A stretch of DNA of 64,000 nucleotides from Aphrophora alni (GCA_963513935.1 OY740769.1:109905762-109969761); one strand, 5' to 3'. Shown: positions 24,170-36,980, numbered from the stretch's first letter. The notes: generated by a model from the sequence alone, not told the origin. Made by a program: numbers and translations.

Positions 24170-24660
24170 TTTCTTTAAACCGTTTGAAGAATGGCCTTCC
24201 GGTTTGACCTATATAGAAGCTAACACAATAATTACAAGTGATTTAGTATACCCCAGTTCTTACCTCAAGTTTACAGGTCTCGAAACTTAATAGCTGAATA
24301 TTGTTTGTTGGCTGTTATTAGCGTTGAAGGTCATGGTCACATGTAGTTTACGTAGGGTATTGCTTAGTATTTTTGAAGAATGTTGCGATGCTCTGAGGAT
24401 ATATAAAATGTCTTGTCCCTTTTTTGCGGTGTTTTTTATTTTATGTTTTTTTTAAACCAGCATGGCGATCGTCGAACTTTTATAACAGTTGGCAATGGCT
24501 CTATGTGCCTGGTGTTATTTAATTCTTCTTTAAAATCGTTAGCTTCAAAATGTATTGTCTGTGGATAAAGTTATTGTACGCTGTGATTTCTGATTCGTGT
24601 GGTGATGGGATTCAGTATGAATTGTCGTATCTGTAGTGGTGGGTTTCCTCCATATTTTAT
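24170..24660 (-). mobile_element. Decayed Penelope-like element fragment
   Basis: On the minus strand the sequence near 24170-24240 encodes CNYCVSFYIGQTGRPFFKRF, the YIG half of a GIY-YIG endonuclease. Farther upstream (24450-24640) are pieces such as TTIHTESHH and DFKEELN, matching the post-RT region of the element at 44108 (DVTIHSQSYH and DFKEELN). Frameshifts and stops throughout; RT and 5' parts are missing. Confidence 0.75.
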
Positions 24661-25160
24661 AATAAAAACTGACATTATAAGTTATTTTATAATAGTTACG
24701 TCTTGGACTGTTAACCTATTGTCTTTTTTCAGTTTCGAGAGTAAATTTGTATATTATTATTTATGACGTGGGTGTAGTTCGTTACCTGTTCGTCATATCT
24801 ACATATCAGGAGATATTTATTCTCATAAGGGCTCAGATATATGTGGCTAGCAAGCCCGACAATGACAAGCCAATGATATGACCTTCTTTTAATAAAATAG
24901 TTATCGTCCAAAGAGAAATTGTTTTGTTTTAGAACGACTACCAATAAATTTATTAGTTTTTTGATATATTTGGAACTTGGTATATTGGTTCAACAAGTAT
25001 GATGATGAAACATATGTTTCGAAAGGCGTCATAACCCACGCAAACAACCAAGTCACATAACGGATACAATGTAATATCTTTAAGTTATTTCCAATATGTC
25101 TTAGTTCAAAATCGAAATGGATTTTCCAGGTAAAATATATCTGTGGATATGTATATTATT
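24661..25160. other. CP-e 3' spacer
   Basis: No gene. From about 25080 the sequence matches the CP-d 3' flank and, inverted, the CP-c 3' flank. Confidence 0.45.
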
Positions 25161-25280
25161 TGAACATAATTTATTAATTATAAAGTATATGTACAAGGTA
25201 TAAACATAAATAATCAAAAACCTAGAACAGTTAGAGAATTGAATGTTTACATATATTAGTGGTGGATGACTGACTATTTT

Positions 25281-28200
25281 CTAATAATGCGACCCGTAAG
25301 AAGAGCTGTGGTGATATGAAGGTTTTGCGTAATGCTGAGGATGTTGGTTATGTTCTCTGTGGACGACAGCGTTGAAGCCGTTCTTGTGATCAGCTGTGTA
25401 ATGTACCACCCTCTTAGAACCATCGGGTTCCACCAAGCTGTAGCTACCGTGAACAGAATCTCCGTCTCTTTCTTCTTGTTGGCTCTTGATATCATGAGTG
25501 TGTCCATCGTGTACGCTGTATTCGAACTTGTAGTGAGGATGAGGATCATAAGGTTCTTCTTTGTAGGACACATGATCATATCCTCCATGGCTATACCCTC
25601 CATGTCCGTACTGGCCATAGACCGATACAATGGCTACTAGCAGAAGGAGAAGAACCTATATTGGTTTTAAACGAAGAGATTAATTTAAACATTAAAATAT
25701 GACTATTTTAAAAATAAATTTTTTAATTGCTTATTAATTATTTAGGACAAATTGTCAAAATCACAGTTAAAATTTCTATTGAATCAAAACAAACATTATT
25801 ATAATAAACATATTACAATAATAAAATGTGCTGACCTATAAGAATTATATTTTTAGGTTTGTGTTTATTATAACTGGATAGAGTTTCTATGTACACTTTG
25901 ATTGTGTTTGAATTTGAGTAACGTACCATCTTTTTTTTAACGTTAACGTAATACGTGTTTGTTACATATAATAATTTACTCTATTATTCAATTGTGTAAA
26001 GCTTAACATACAGGGTGATTTTTAAGTATAGAAACTGTTTTATATTGCATAACTGAGAGGAACTTGGAGACAAATACGGATCTACATAGTTTAAAAGATA
26101 ATAATATACTTCTGTGTAAATTTGAAATTTGTGTACGCCATATTGAATCAAACTTTAACTTTTGAAATAGGAATTTGGACGTGTTGTTTGATATTCATTT
26201 TAAATTTGACAAGAAAATCGTGGTTTAACCAGTTTTGCCTTAAATGCTTTCAAGCTATAAGCATTCAAAGTTGAAATGACGTTAGAATACAGCAATAAAA
26301 CTGTGTAAAATCCGTTGTCGAAACTTTTCTATTGTGTTTTCTTGCAGAATACATCCAGTATCGAACTTTAAACAATAATTAATAACACAACTACAAATTA
26401 AATGGCTATGTCAACTGATATGTAATTTAAAAATTTAAATAAATGATTTCCATCATACATTAAATGTTCAAAGTGGTTCCTCTTTACAGTAGTGCGCTAA
26501 CCTCCAAGTAAGGAACGCTTATTTTATTAAGTAAAGATATGTTGTCTCACGTCTGGTGGCACACGAGCAAATTCGTCAATTACAAATTTTATCAAATCAC
26601 CAATGTTTTCAGGGTTTTTTATACGTTATGTTTCAGCTACCCCCAAAAATAGTAATCCGGAAGAGACAGGACTGTCTAATGACTTGGCAGGCTATTCTAT
26701 GACTCATCTGCGACCTATACAATGATTTGGAAATTATCCATTAAAAATGTGCCTTGCTCTTAGACAATATTGATGCCCCATCTTGCTGAAACCATACGGA
26801 AATATTTAATTCTTGCCTAATATTTTCTTGTATATTTAGTGAAATCGTATTGGATAACAAGTTACAGTAAGCGTCTCCTATAAGATTGTCATCTAAAATA
26901 AAAGGACCTACACTAAAATGATCAACGGGTTTCTGGCCAAACGTTCACTTTCTGTGGGTTCTTACACAGATCTAGGGTTATTATCGCTCCAATATCTTCA
27001 TTTATCCTTACTAACATGGCCATTTAACATAAAATTAGCATCATCAGTTAATATTATTGAATTGAAATTTGATTCTACGTCTAATTTTTGCATTATATCA
27101 TACATCTGAACTCGGCGGTAAAAATCATCTTCTGTAAGTTATTGTTTATAAGAATCTTGTCAACTGTTATCATGCTGGATAATATCTTTCCGAAGAGATG
27201 AATGAAGAAGGTCTTCAACAAATATCTGCAATACATCTAATGACATTACATTACTTCTGACAGGTGTTGGTATCACGGTGCGAGGATCATTTCTTAAATT
27301 ACCCTTTTCTTCAAATCGTTTTACTTTCTTGGTCACAGTTGATTAACTTATTGGTTCTCTGTTTGAAATTCTATTATTAAATAAATAGCATGTTTCTTTT
27401 AAAGCCCGAACTCTATCATCATACCCGTACATCACCAACAAAGACAATCTTTCGGTTTCACTTAAAGAAACAATATTATTAGAAAAGTTAATATGTAATA
27501 AAACTAGATAAACTAAGAAATAATAATAAAACTTTCACCAGAAAACAATTCTGAACCACTAAAACAATTTTACAAACGAAATGAAGAGTTAATAAATTGG
27601 ATTGTTGCAACTTAAAAGAAACAGCGTATTTAAACTAGGTCTACTTTTATAAAACGGATATTACTTGAGGTTTCTGTATAGAGGAAGCTCTTACATATAT
27701 TGTAAAATGGTATACTGTCAAAATATATTGTATTAATAATGTATGATATAAAACACTTATTTAAATTTTAAATATTGTAATATTTAAAGTGAATAATATT
27801 TGTTGACAGCCATTTAATATGTAGTTTTATTATTAGTTATTAGATACTTTTTATTATTATTACTATCATCATTATTAGTACTTTTTTAAAGTTTGTTATT
27901 CTGCAGGAAAAAAAACAATAGAAAAGATTAGCTGGTGTAATTTTACTCCGTTTATTACTTAAAGCGATTTTTCCGTCATTGAAACTTTGAATCCTTATAA
28001 TTCGTAATCGAAGGCATTTATCGAAAAAACAGCTTTCACCGTTTTTTTATGTCAAATTTTACATGAAAATCGTGTAACACATGTACAACTTCGCGTTTAA
28101 AAAATAAAGTTTAATTCAATATTGCCGACGAAAATATTTCAAACCTACAAAACAGTATAATTTTTAAACTGTATAGATTCTCTTTTGTTTCTGCCTCTCA

Positions 28201-28810
28201 GTTATGCAATATAAAGCCGTTTTCATTCTTTAATATCATATATATATGATACTGAAACTTTGTATTTTATTTGTATTTAAAGAAGAGATTTAAATATTTC
28301 TATTAATGGATATAGAATAAAGACATAATGGAACAAGTACAACGTTCCGTATGCTTATTTATCATATATAATTTAATATTGTAGGCCTATAATTTAACGT
28401 TAACAATTCTTTACTTTAATTTGAATATTTATATGAAAATTTTTTAATAAACGACTGATAGGTAGCTTGAAAATGGAATTTGAAAATTGTTCACAACGTC
28501 TTATCTCTAATACTACTTTAACTATAAACAAATATTAGATTTGTATTTAAACCAACGATTTAAACCGTCGTCTAAATACCAATTTCGCTGGTGAACTTGT
28601 TTAACATCGTTAACATAATATTTTTGTACTTGGTGTTGGTTGTTAATAAATGAAAAAAGTTTGTATAATATTACAGTAAAATTTGTATAAATTTCTCTTA
28701 GAAATTATTAGGTGTCAACAAATTATTTCCCAAAATAAAAACTGTGCTCTAATCACTCGTATGATTCCAGCACCATATCACTTAAAGATAAATCATACCT
28801 TGAAAGCCAT
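25281..28810 (-). CDS. RR-2 cuticular protein CP-e (two exons, transposon in intron)
   Basis: Exon 1 is 28799-28810 (MAFK), donor GTATG. Exon 2 is 25281-25655 after ATATAG. The product is 128 residues, the shortest full copy; its signal peptide is class B with two codons fewer ([14 protein letters not shown]) and ends in VYG like class A, so it may be a recombinant. The tail reads [12 protein letters not shown] (Gly to Ser). The 3143-bp intron is longer than in the paralogues because a 2.2-kb mariner-type element sits in it; without it the intron would be about 920 bp, close to that of CP-d. Splice sites and frame are intact. Confidence 0.9.
26011..28233 (-). mobile_element. Decayed mariner/Tc1-superfamily transposon
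   Basis: The left end follows a TA dinucleotide and begins CAGGGTGATTTTTAAG. Left (about 26030-26065) and right (about 28190-28233) ends form an inverted repeat through TTTATATTGCATAACTGAG; the outermost ~10 bp on the right are missing. The minus strand carries a decayed transposase: an N-terminal helix-turn-helix-like region near 27480-27290 ([20 protein letters not shown], then [17 protein letters not shown]) and a catalytic region near 26800-26630 (WFQQDGAS, then [16 protein letters not shown] sequence where families have WPARSPDL). Stops and frameshifts make it inactive. Confidence 0.8.
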
Positions 28811-28859
28811 GTTCTTGCTGTTTTATGGAGTACTGTGATTCTGACAATATTGTTTTATG

Positions 28860-28867
28860 TATTTATA
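28860..28867 (-). promoter_or_regulatory. TATA box of CP-e
   Basis: TATAAATA on the minus strand, 49 bp upstream of the start codon; flanked by CAT rather than CGT as in most copies. Confidence 0.8.
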
Positions 28868-28917
28868 CCTGATAGAGAAAAAGTAAGTGTTAAAATAACG
28901 GGTTCAAACAATCTTTA

Positions 28918-28934
28918 CTTTCACAGTCTTCCGG
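28918..28934 (-). promoter_or_regulatory. Conserved upstream motif of CP-e
   Basis: CCGGAAGACTGTGAAAG on the minus strand, 50 bp beyond the TATA box. CCGGAAG resembles an ETS-type core; any link to the ecdysone-induced ETS factor E74 is speculation. Confidence 0.55.
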
Positions 28935-29404
28935 TACTTTCAAACTGTACCTTAATTAGTGTTGCATACCAGTTTAGCTATGTTTGGCTAGACTCACTAA
29001 CAACAACAACAATATATAAATTGTAATAAATAAATAATTCGCAACGCACAGGACGAGAATTAATGTTTATTATATTTTTAGATCATCTTGTTTCACGACT
29101 TTGACATTGATGTCAGTATGTACGGATTTCTAGACTAGAATTTCCGCTACGGAAGCTATTTGTTATTACTGATTTTACGGGTATGTTATTCCCATACAAC
29201 TGTTCAAAATTCTCGCCATTTTGAAATTTAATTAACAATTTTATTTACCAACGATCTTGTCGTAGCTGTTGTAAATGTTATATTTTGTCATGTTTGTAAA
29301 CAATTTTGTTCAAAAATTGTTCTCGATAGAGAGGTAACATAGACTCACGCGCGCGCCGACGCACACGAACACGCGCTCACTCTCATATGTATTTATTCGT
29401 CACA

Positions 29405-30105
29405 TGTTAAATTTGTTGGTGTCGTTTTGGATGAAAATCTATATTCGTTATATCACGTTTCAAATCTTGCTGATTTTTTACCATCAGGTTTCTTTATCTC
29501 TAGATGGTTTTAAAAGGTATGCTACTTCAGAGACAATTAAATTTAATTAACTGTGCCTAAGTCTGTAAAGGCTCAGATATACGGTGTTCTTTTGGGGCAT
29601 CTATGGTAAATCTTTGAAAATTTTCAAATTTAATACTGTAAAGTAAGAATAATGTTTATAATTAATTTTAACATTACCATTCATGTATGTAATATAGCCT
29701 ATGCAAAATAAATATTTTTAAAGCCAGCCATAGTATGTCCAAAGAAAACAATCCCACCATTAATATTTCATAGCTAAAAAGTATTACAATATCTTGTACA
29801 CAGAATAAAACGTTTAGAACGTGGTGTGTAGTATTCTAATTTGAAACTATGTAATAACGTTCCGGAAGATTTTAGAGGTTCACTTAGACGCTACTTCATA
29901 GCACATGGATTCTATTCAGTAGAGTGGCTCAGTTTGTATAGTTTTAATGTGAAGTTGATTTTACAGTTTTATAAGTATTTTATGTTTTTCTTATTTATTT
30001 AATATTGCAGAATATGTGTAAATATATGTATTTGTTGTTTTTGTACATTACGTATGACATCTCAGATGTTCACCAATTGAGTCAATTAAATAAATAAAAT
30101 GTCAT
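29405..30105 (+). mobile_element. LINE C-terminal relic (copy 2)
   Basis: Colinear with 22407-23205: VVLDENL at the start, a decayed middle, then an FYSVE-like piece near 29910 and a short A-rich end. It lies at the same relative place upstream of CP-e, so it was copied by segmental duplication rather than inserted independently. Confidence 0.65.
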
Positions 30106-30519
30106 GATCAGTTAACGTTTGATGGTCCCAAATGTTAACTTTACCATGAAGGTGGCAATAGTTCTGTCAAAGTAAAATCCGCTAATGACTTATGTATTAT
30201 TTTACTTCATGTGTACTTTTATTTACGTGTGAAAGTGGTTTTTTTAATGTTATGTACTAAATATTATTATAAAATTTTATAATATATATCTTTTTCAGTT
30301 GTATTCTTTTATTTAAAATGTTTGCCACGTGTTCAATTTTTGTAAAATCCTAAGTTTCCAATATCTTCCATATTATATAAACAAAACCCATTAAATTTTA
30401 AAGAAATAGGGTACTAACATTTTTTTAAATATTTGTATTTTTAAAACGTTTTAGTTATACCAATCCAGTTACTTACGATTCTGTTAAAATTACAAACTCA
30501 ACCATCCACAAAGGTTAAA

Positions 30520-30834
30520 TTATTCATAAAAGTCGGAATATTAATTGTAATGTTCATGTATTTTGGATGATGAACCCTTAAGAATTATTTTTCAAAATAT
30601 TCTACCCGATCATTAAAATGCAAATTTTGAGTCATTGTCATAATTCACGACCACTACTTTTTCCCCTCACTCTTATTTACCTTTTTCGAATAAGACAAAA
30701 TCTAATCAAACTATGGAATAAACAAAACGCATAAAATTTCCAGATTTAAGTCATTCATTAGGAAATGTGTTTTGTTCAATTAATCACAGACTCTCAGGAA
30801 TAGATACAAACAAACCTACACATACAGGGTGAGT
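30520..30834. other. Non-coding spacer
   Basis: No gene or repeat recognised before the MITE. Confidence 0.35.
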
Positions 30835-31338
30835 CAGACCACCCGTGCGCAATATATAGCGACTGAACCAAATGAGCTACACCCTTCGTTTTAACTTCTG
30901 TATTTTTCCAAAATTGTATGTATTTTGAACATTTGTGAGTAAGAGGCAACTTAAGCACATTTTTGGAAAGGGTAGCTTTTCATGTATCTAGGATAAAAAT
31001 ATGGTTTATGTAGGCTATGTTATGTGATAACAATAAAACTAACTGAATAACACTACTTTTTTGACGTTTTGGAACACACTGTACATAAGATAGATAAGTT
31101 AAGAAACTTTTATCCAAAATGATCAATGAACATAGACTTTTAAAATGAGGTATCATTCAACCTACCTTTACATTTGAATTTTTTCCAAAAACGACCACCC
31201 AAAAAAGCACTTTGTGGGCATTTTTTAGAATTGAAAACATTTTTAATGAATTTTCTAGGGTGGAAATAGGGGTTTTAAGTTAAAATTCAGTCGCTAGGCT
31301 ATAGGCTATATTGTGCACGGGTGGTCTGATTCACCTTG
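30835..31338. mobile_element. TA-flanked MITE with ~45-bp terminal inverted repeats
   Basis: Begins CAGGGTGAGTCAGACCACCC after TA and ends with the inverted copy before TA (30833-30834 and 31339-31340). Arms continue through GTGCGCAATATA and GCGACTGAA with small gaps. The 504-bp interior has no transposase. The CAGGGTG terminus matches the element at 26011, so a related mariner-type transposase probably moved it. Confidence 0.88.
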
Positions 31339-31340
31339 TA

Positions 31341-32880
31341 TAAAAAAAATCATTTAAACTGTGGTCTATAGTATTCATTTGGAATCAAAATATCTATAAC
31401 TATCGACACCAGGCCATCCTAATTTGACCTCCATCACATAAATTCCTGACTGCACTTTGAGCGTAAAAATTATTGTATAAAATTAAATGATAATAAATAA
31501 AGTGTATACTGTATGTGCCAACGGAAAACTGAAATTTTAAATATATCCATTGTAAACTCAATTCAGATAATGTATTTTAGAATTAACTAAATTTTTACTT
31601 ACTTTGCTACGATTGATAGTACTTTTATTCTAAAAAGTAAAATTCTGATAGTTTTAATATCTTTTAATTATGTCATGAATTTGAATGTACTTTTAATGTG
31701 AGGATGGAAATGATTATATTTTACATAGTTTACAGATATTAAAGGGCATTCATTCAAATATTTAAAAAATAAAAAATAAACCAATGATAATAAACTGAAT
31801 TTGAAATCTAATGTGCTTTTTAAATGACTAATAAAAAAAAAGGTTATATAACTTCAAAACAATTATTACAGTAAGTAGAAGAAAAGATTATTGTACCGAT
31901 AAGCCATATTATTTTAACTCACTTTACCCCTTTACAAAATTTACTTCATTAGGTAATTTATACTTTTGTTTTGAATCCTAAAAGTACCCTTTCTCTGAAG
32001 CAAAGAAACGTTGGAACATGGCTGACTGAATATTCAAGTATATGTTGTCGTATGTTATTGTTCGTTAAGTAGATTCAGTTTTTACCAGAAAAAACTAGAA
32101 TAGTTTGGGTTTGCTATATACTAGATTATTAGAAAATCGAAGAGTTTGGAGATGTAACTCTCTATGTAAAGTTTGAAGAGAGCGTCTTTCATCATTCCAT
32201 TTATTATCAGTCAATGTCTTCTATCTCTTCCCGACAATATTTTCTGCGCCAAACCTTCTTTTGCAAATTTTAACAGGGTTTAGTTTTTCTTGTGTCATAG
32301 CTCTTTTTTGTACGACCTTTTTTCTTTAAGCGTAAAAACTAAAACGTTTAAATTCGAAAATTTTATTTTGAAAATGAAAATAAAACACATCTAAACTTAA
32401 GTCTAAACAAAATGACCAGAGATGAACGTAGATACTCAGATAAATTATACCAAATATAATTCAAGTAATTTAAGATACAAAGGTGACTCAACTCGTGTAA
32501 TTATAGTAACAAAATAATAAAGATCATGAATGTGAAATATTTGATGGTGCCCTTATTTACCAACATTCGTTTACATTCGAGTGCAACCCCCAACATAGTT
32601 GTGTGTTAGTGTTCTTGATGGGTGAAACATAAAATCGTATCATATTCCTCTGTTGCTAGTGATACCTTAAATTTGTATGATACTTGTGATGTAACAAATG
32701 GATTTTAAATTAAAGGATTGAAATATCACCATAAATATAGCAGACACTATGGAGTATGGGTATTTATGTACCACATTAAACGACAATCTATAATAAACCT
32801 GTGTATAATTTTCACCAGGTGAACAGTAGAAATGGATTTTCAAGGTGAATTCACTTCAATCAATTCATTCGTATATTATT
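31341..32880. other. Non-coding spacer downstream of CP-f
   Basis: AT-rich, no gene recognised. Confidence 0.35.
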
Positions 32881-33000
32881 AGTAATATTGTTTATTTTGT
32901 ATGAAGTAAATGTACAGGATTTAAATATAATATATCTGTAACCTAAAACAGTTACAGAAGTAAATATGTTTTTATTTAAAGATAGATGACTGAATATTTT

Positions 33001-34416
33001 CTAATAATGCGACCCGTAAGAAGAGCCGTGTTGATATGAAGGTTTCGCGTAATGCTGAGGATGTTGGTTATGTTCTCTGTGGACGACAGCGTTGAAGCCG
33101 TTCTTGTGATCAGCTGTGTAGTGTACTACCCTCTTAGAACCATCGGGTTCCACCAAGCTGTAGCTACCGTGAACAGAATCTCCGTCTCTTTCTTCTTGTT
33201 GGCTCTTGATATCATGAGTGTGTCCATCGTGTACGCTGTATTCGAACTTGTAGTGAGGATGAGGATCGTAAGGTTCTTCCTTGTAGGACACATGATCATA
33301 TCCTCCATGGCTGTACCCTCCATGTCCGTACTGTCCATAGACAGCACCGATGACGGCTACTAATACCAAAATTAATGTGACCTGAACAGTTTACACAAAA
33401 TTATTAATTATATTTTACTTACAACTTTGTCATATAATGACTTTAAAACCATTTGTAAACCGTTCGAATTAAAATCTGTGTATTCCTATTTTATATTACT
33501 ATACTACAATTAATAAATCTATATTTTTAATCTTTAATAATTTACTATAACATTATTTAATTTTACAAAGGAATTTTATGGTTGTTTTTCTTGTATGTTA
33601 ATAGAGTTATTTATCTGTAAATTGCGTTGTGTAAAATCAGCTGAATTATATTCAAATGTTTATTATTTTTGTTGTTTTATGTTTTTAACCTTTAACAAAT
33701 TACCTATGGTTTTTAATAGCTAATGTTATACATATTATTTATAATTATCTTATCATTCCTTTGTTTCATTGCGAATAATAATTATTTTTTTAAAATTCTA
33801 CCATAAATATGATGTTTAATTTTAGTAATTTATTTCACTTAATGAATAGAAATGAATAAAAAAATAATAGGAGTGGTAAAATTAAAAAAGTATTAGAATT
33901 ATTGTATTAACATCATATTTCATACGTTTAATAGAAACCATGTATATTGTGTGGTTTTATCCATCTTTTACTTTGGTTTTAATATTTTCAGTGAACGACT
34001 CTTATCAGTTTTAAGATAAGAACTTGCAAATTTGCATTCAGCATTTTATTCCGGTAGATAGATGTAAATTTTTAAACGCATAATTTATAAATTATTTAAA
34101 CATTATTTTTAAATGTAGGTTTTATACCTCTATATATATATTACTATACAGAATTTTTAGATTTTTATTTAACAAAATTGTTTAAAACCTAACAACCAGC
34201 CTTCTTGGTGATGGTGGTTAATTTTATATTTAATAACTTTAATTTCGAAAGTTTTTTTATACTCTTAATATTATTGTTACAGTACCATCTGTACACATTT
34301 TCCTACAAATTTGATGAGGTATTATTACAAATCACTAAATATTGTTTACATAAGTCTAATGTTTCTTTAATGTTCATATTATACCCTGATCACTCATTTC
34401 ATACCTTGAAAGCCAT
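33001..34416 (-). CDS. RR-2 cuticular protein CP-f (two exons), promoter hit by LTR element
   Basis: Exon 1 is 34405-34416 (MAFK), donor GTATGA. Exon 2 is 33001-33381 after TTCAG, with a 1023-bp intron. The product is 130 residues with a class A signal peptide ([16 protein letters not shown]) and the shared RR-2 core; the tail reads [11 protein letters not shown], as in CP-a. The coding sequence and TATA box are intact. An LTR retrotransposon begins one base beyond the TATA box, so the upstream motif found about 50 bp away in the paralogues is now about 6.1 kb away at 40617. The element is on the same strand as the gene, so its 3' LTR now serves as the immediate 5' flank. Expression may be lost, altered or driven by the LTR; sequence cannot decide. 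Confidence 0.93.
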
Positions 34417-34465
34417 GTTCTTGCAGTTTTACGAAGTTCTGTGCTTATGATCATTTTAGTGTACG

Positions 34466-34473
34466 TATTTATA
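34466..34473 (-). promoter_or_regulatory. TATA box of CP-f
   Basis: TATAAATA on the minus strand, 49 bp from the start codon. Its outer three bases lie in the ATAC target site duplicated by the LTR insertion. Confidence 0.8.
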
Positions 34474-34474
34474 C

Positions 34475-36425
34475 TGTTACCAGGGGACTTAAATTTAACA
34501 AAGGCGGAACCAAAATGGTAACAATGTTTAGAAATAAAAAAAATTAAAAAAGACAAAACAAATTTAGTGATTAACAAGGTCATAAATTGTAAAAGTTATA
34601 AGCCCTTAATTGTAACATATAATAATTTAGATAAAAAAAAAATTAATCAACAGATTCTAAACATTTATCCCCCCCTTTTAGTTTATATATATATGTTTAT
34701 AGTTACAAAAATTTAACAATAAAAAAAGACAATGAGCACAGCTTAATAATTCACAGAATTATAATTAATCAAAAAAAAAGGATTATACGCCCTTAAAGTA
34801 AAAGTATAATAATTTAAAAAAAAATTAATCAAGATTTTCAAAAAAAAACTTATCCCCCCCCTTTTAGTTTAGTTTATAAGATGATAGTTTCCTTTTAAAC
34901 AGTAACAGAAATTAACAAAATATAAAAGAGCTTGATATTTTAAGTTCAAGAAAGATCATATCTATAGTTAACATGTTTATCACTAAACTAAAGTAACATA
35001 ATATAATTGGTTTGAAAATTTCTTAAAAAAAAAGAAACTGTATTGGCCAATAAATTTATATTTAAATAAAAAAAAAGGAAAATTAATTTAGAATTTTGAA
35101 ATTTTGTTAATTGACGTCAATTATTTTAATTTAGAAACTAACCTCTTGGAGGTTGTTAGGACCGAAAATTGCATGCAGGCTCCACCCAATAAATTGTTAT
35201 ATAATTTATAAATAATTACAAAAGTCTACATCTAGAAAATAGTTTGAAGGAACACATATTTGCGGAAGTAAATTTAGGCACATAAATCATATGAGTTAGA
35301 TAAAGTTCAGTAAAGTCAGCTGTAAAAAAAGGACATCACTTTTATGCACTTGAAAATCTGAAGTTATGTGATGCAAAAACGTGTTTTGCCAACAGGACGA
35401 AACTTGCTAGGATGATTCGCTGGTTTGCGCAATATGAGACAAGAATTTCTCTATTTCTCCTACCAGCATATTGGCTGTGGCAAACAAAAAACACGTTTCT
35501 TTTAGCGTCTGTGCAAGATCAGACATGTTGTAGCATTAATGTTCTTTATTGAAGAAAATATCTGGTTATTTGTCAAAATTAAAGTAAATTAATTGCATCA
35601 CAGAAATTCGTTAAGATAGTAATTAAAAGCTTCTTAGATGATTATAAATTTATTTATATATATAGTTTTGTTTTAAAAGAAAGCTTGTATAAGACTTGTA
35701 AGATTCTTCAAAAGTCTATAAAACGAAATTTTCTGATTTAGAAGAAATTTCTCTAATTGTTTTATATTTGACATGTTCAATAGGATATTCTGATCATTTA
35801 ATGTTCAACATTAGTCTGCACTTATTTCACAAAATTGTTCAAAACTTAAAATGTGCCTTTACAAGGTTTTGTAAATGATGTTTTAAGAAAAGAAAATTTT
35901 TATAATCATTTAGTTTCAAAAGAAAATAGAATATTAAATAAAACATGAAATACATATTTTAAAGAATACATGATAATTAACAAATTATTTTAAAAATTAA
36001 CAAAATATATAATATGACAAAATCTGTAAGGTTGAAGTACCTGGTTAATCCTGTCGCAGTTCACGTGAGCATGTACCGAGAAAAATGATGGTTATTTTAA
36101 CATTTTGAACTAGGTTATTTAAACTAAAACGCACGAACTGTAATTAACATGATGTTGTATGAGACTTGTAAGGTTAGAGAAGAAAAAAAACTTTTGTTAG
36201 ATGAGTGATGCAGAATGTAGACCATGTTGTTATCACATCTAGACTGTGGACCGGGTATTAGAGAAGCTCTTGACCGGCGAATGGACTTTGTGTTCAGGTA
36301 TCAGACGATGCTTGGTTTTGGAGCGGGCCGCCAGGTGCCAGCATCTGTCAAGGGACGGAAATTGGATGTGGAAGAGTTAATGAAGTTATATTGCGGAAGT
36401 GTTTTTTTTGAATTTAAATGCTACA
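34475..36425 (-). repeat. 3' LTR (adjacent to CP-f promoter)
   Basis: In the element orientation this is the downstream LTR and abuts the CP-f TATA box. A plus-strand open frame at 36224-36595 begins here but is antisense to the element and reads out of the LTR, so it is not taken as a gene. Confidence 0.92.
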
Positions 36426-36426
36426 G

Positions 36427-36438
36427 CTCTCCCCCCCC
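36427..36438 (-). other. Polypurine tract of the LTR element
   Basis: GGGGGGGGAGAG on the minus strand, one base before the 3' LTR; the plus-strand priming site expected there. Confidence 0.8.
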
Positions 36439-36468
36439 GAAAGACGGAGTTAGGGTGGAGTCAGAAAA

Positions 36469-36604
36469 GAGGCCAGAAGGGCCTCCCACAAAATTTAAAA
36501 AAAAAAAGGGACAAAGGGCCAGAGGGGCCTCCAAAAGGATTCTAAGGAAAGGGGCCAGAAGGGCCTCCCACAAAAGTTCGAAGATAGGGGCCTGAAGGGC
36601 CTCC
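36469..36604. repeat. Four GGCCAGAAGGGCCTCC-type palindromic repeats
   Basis: Four copies (about 36469, 36516, 36551, 36587) of a short GC-rich element, each able to form a GAGGCC/GGCCTC-type hairpin, spaced 35-47 bp beside the polypurine tract. They stand out from the AT-rich context. A role in RNA packaging or structure is possible but unproven. Confidence 0.75.
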
Positions 36605-36934
36605 TACAAAATTTAGAAACCAGGGGCACCTGATAGAAACAACGCTTCATAATGCTTTTATAATCACCACTCTAGGGTGTAGCCTCCTTCGGCACTTACT
36701 TATTAAATTTTGAAATTTCTATAGCGTCTCAGCTCTTCCCACCTATCATTGGGTCAAGCCCCCGACAGAAAGAGCTGAAGGGTGACGCAAAGGTCGACAT
36801 TGCTGTGCATGAACTGACTTTGTACACTAAGGTACGTGGGGAAAAGGGGTGGAGTGGCACCTCGGGAATACCAAGTGGAGGTGACCACTCCGGGGACTGG
36901 GGAGGGAAAGTGCATAACACTTTAGGCTTACAGG

Positions 36935-36980
36935 AAAGGTCGGACTCAGACGGGGGGGAGTATCCTCTGAGCCGACCTTT
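36935..36980. repeat. GC-rich stem-loop inside LTR element
   Basis: AAAGGTCGGACTCAGA (36935-36950) pairs with TCTGAGCCGACCTTT (36966-36980) with one bulge around a G-rich loop. Confidence 0.7.

Noticed and set aside
36224..36595. 123-codon plus-strand ORF across the LTR end, and its partner at 40358-40654
   Set aside because: Antisense to the element as oriented by primer site and polypurine tract; it is in both LTRs and runs into unrelated sequence in each, with no domain.
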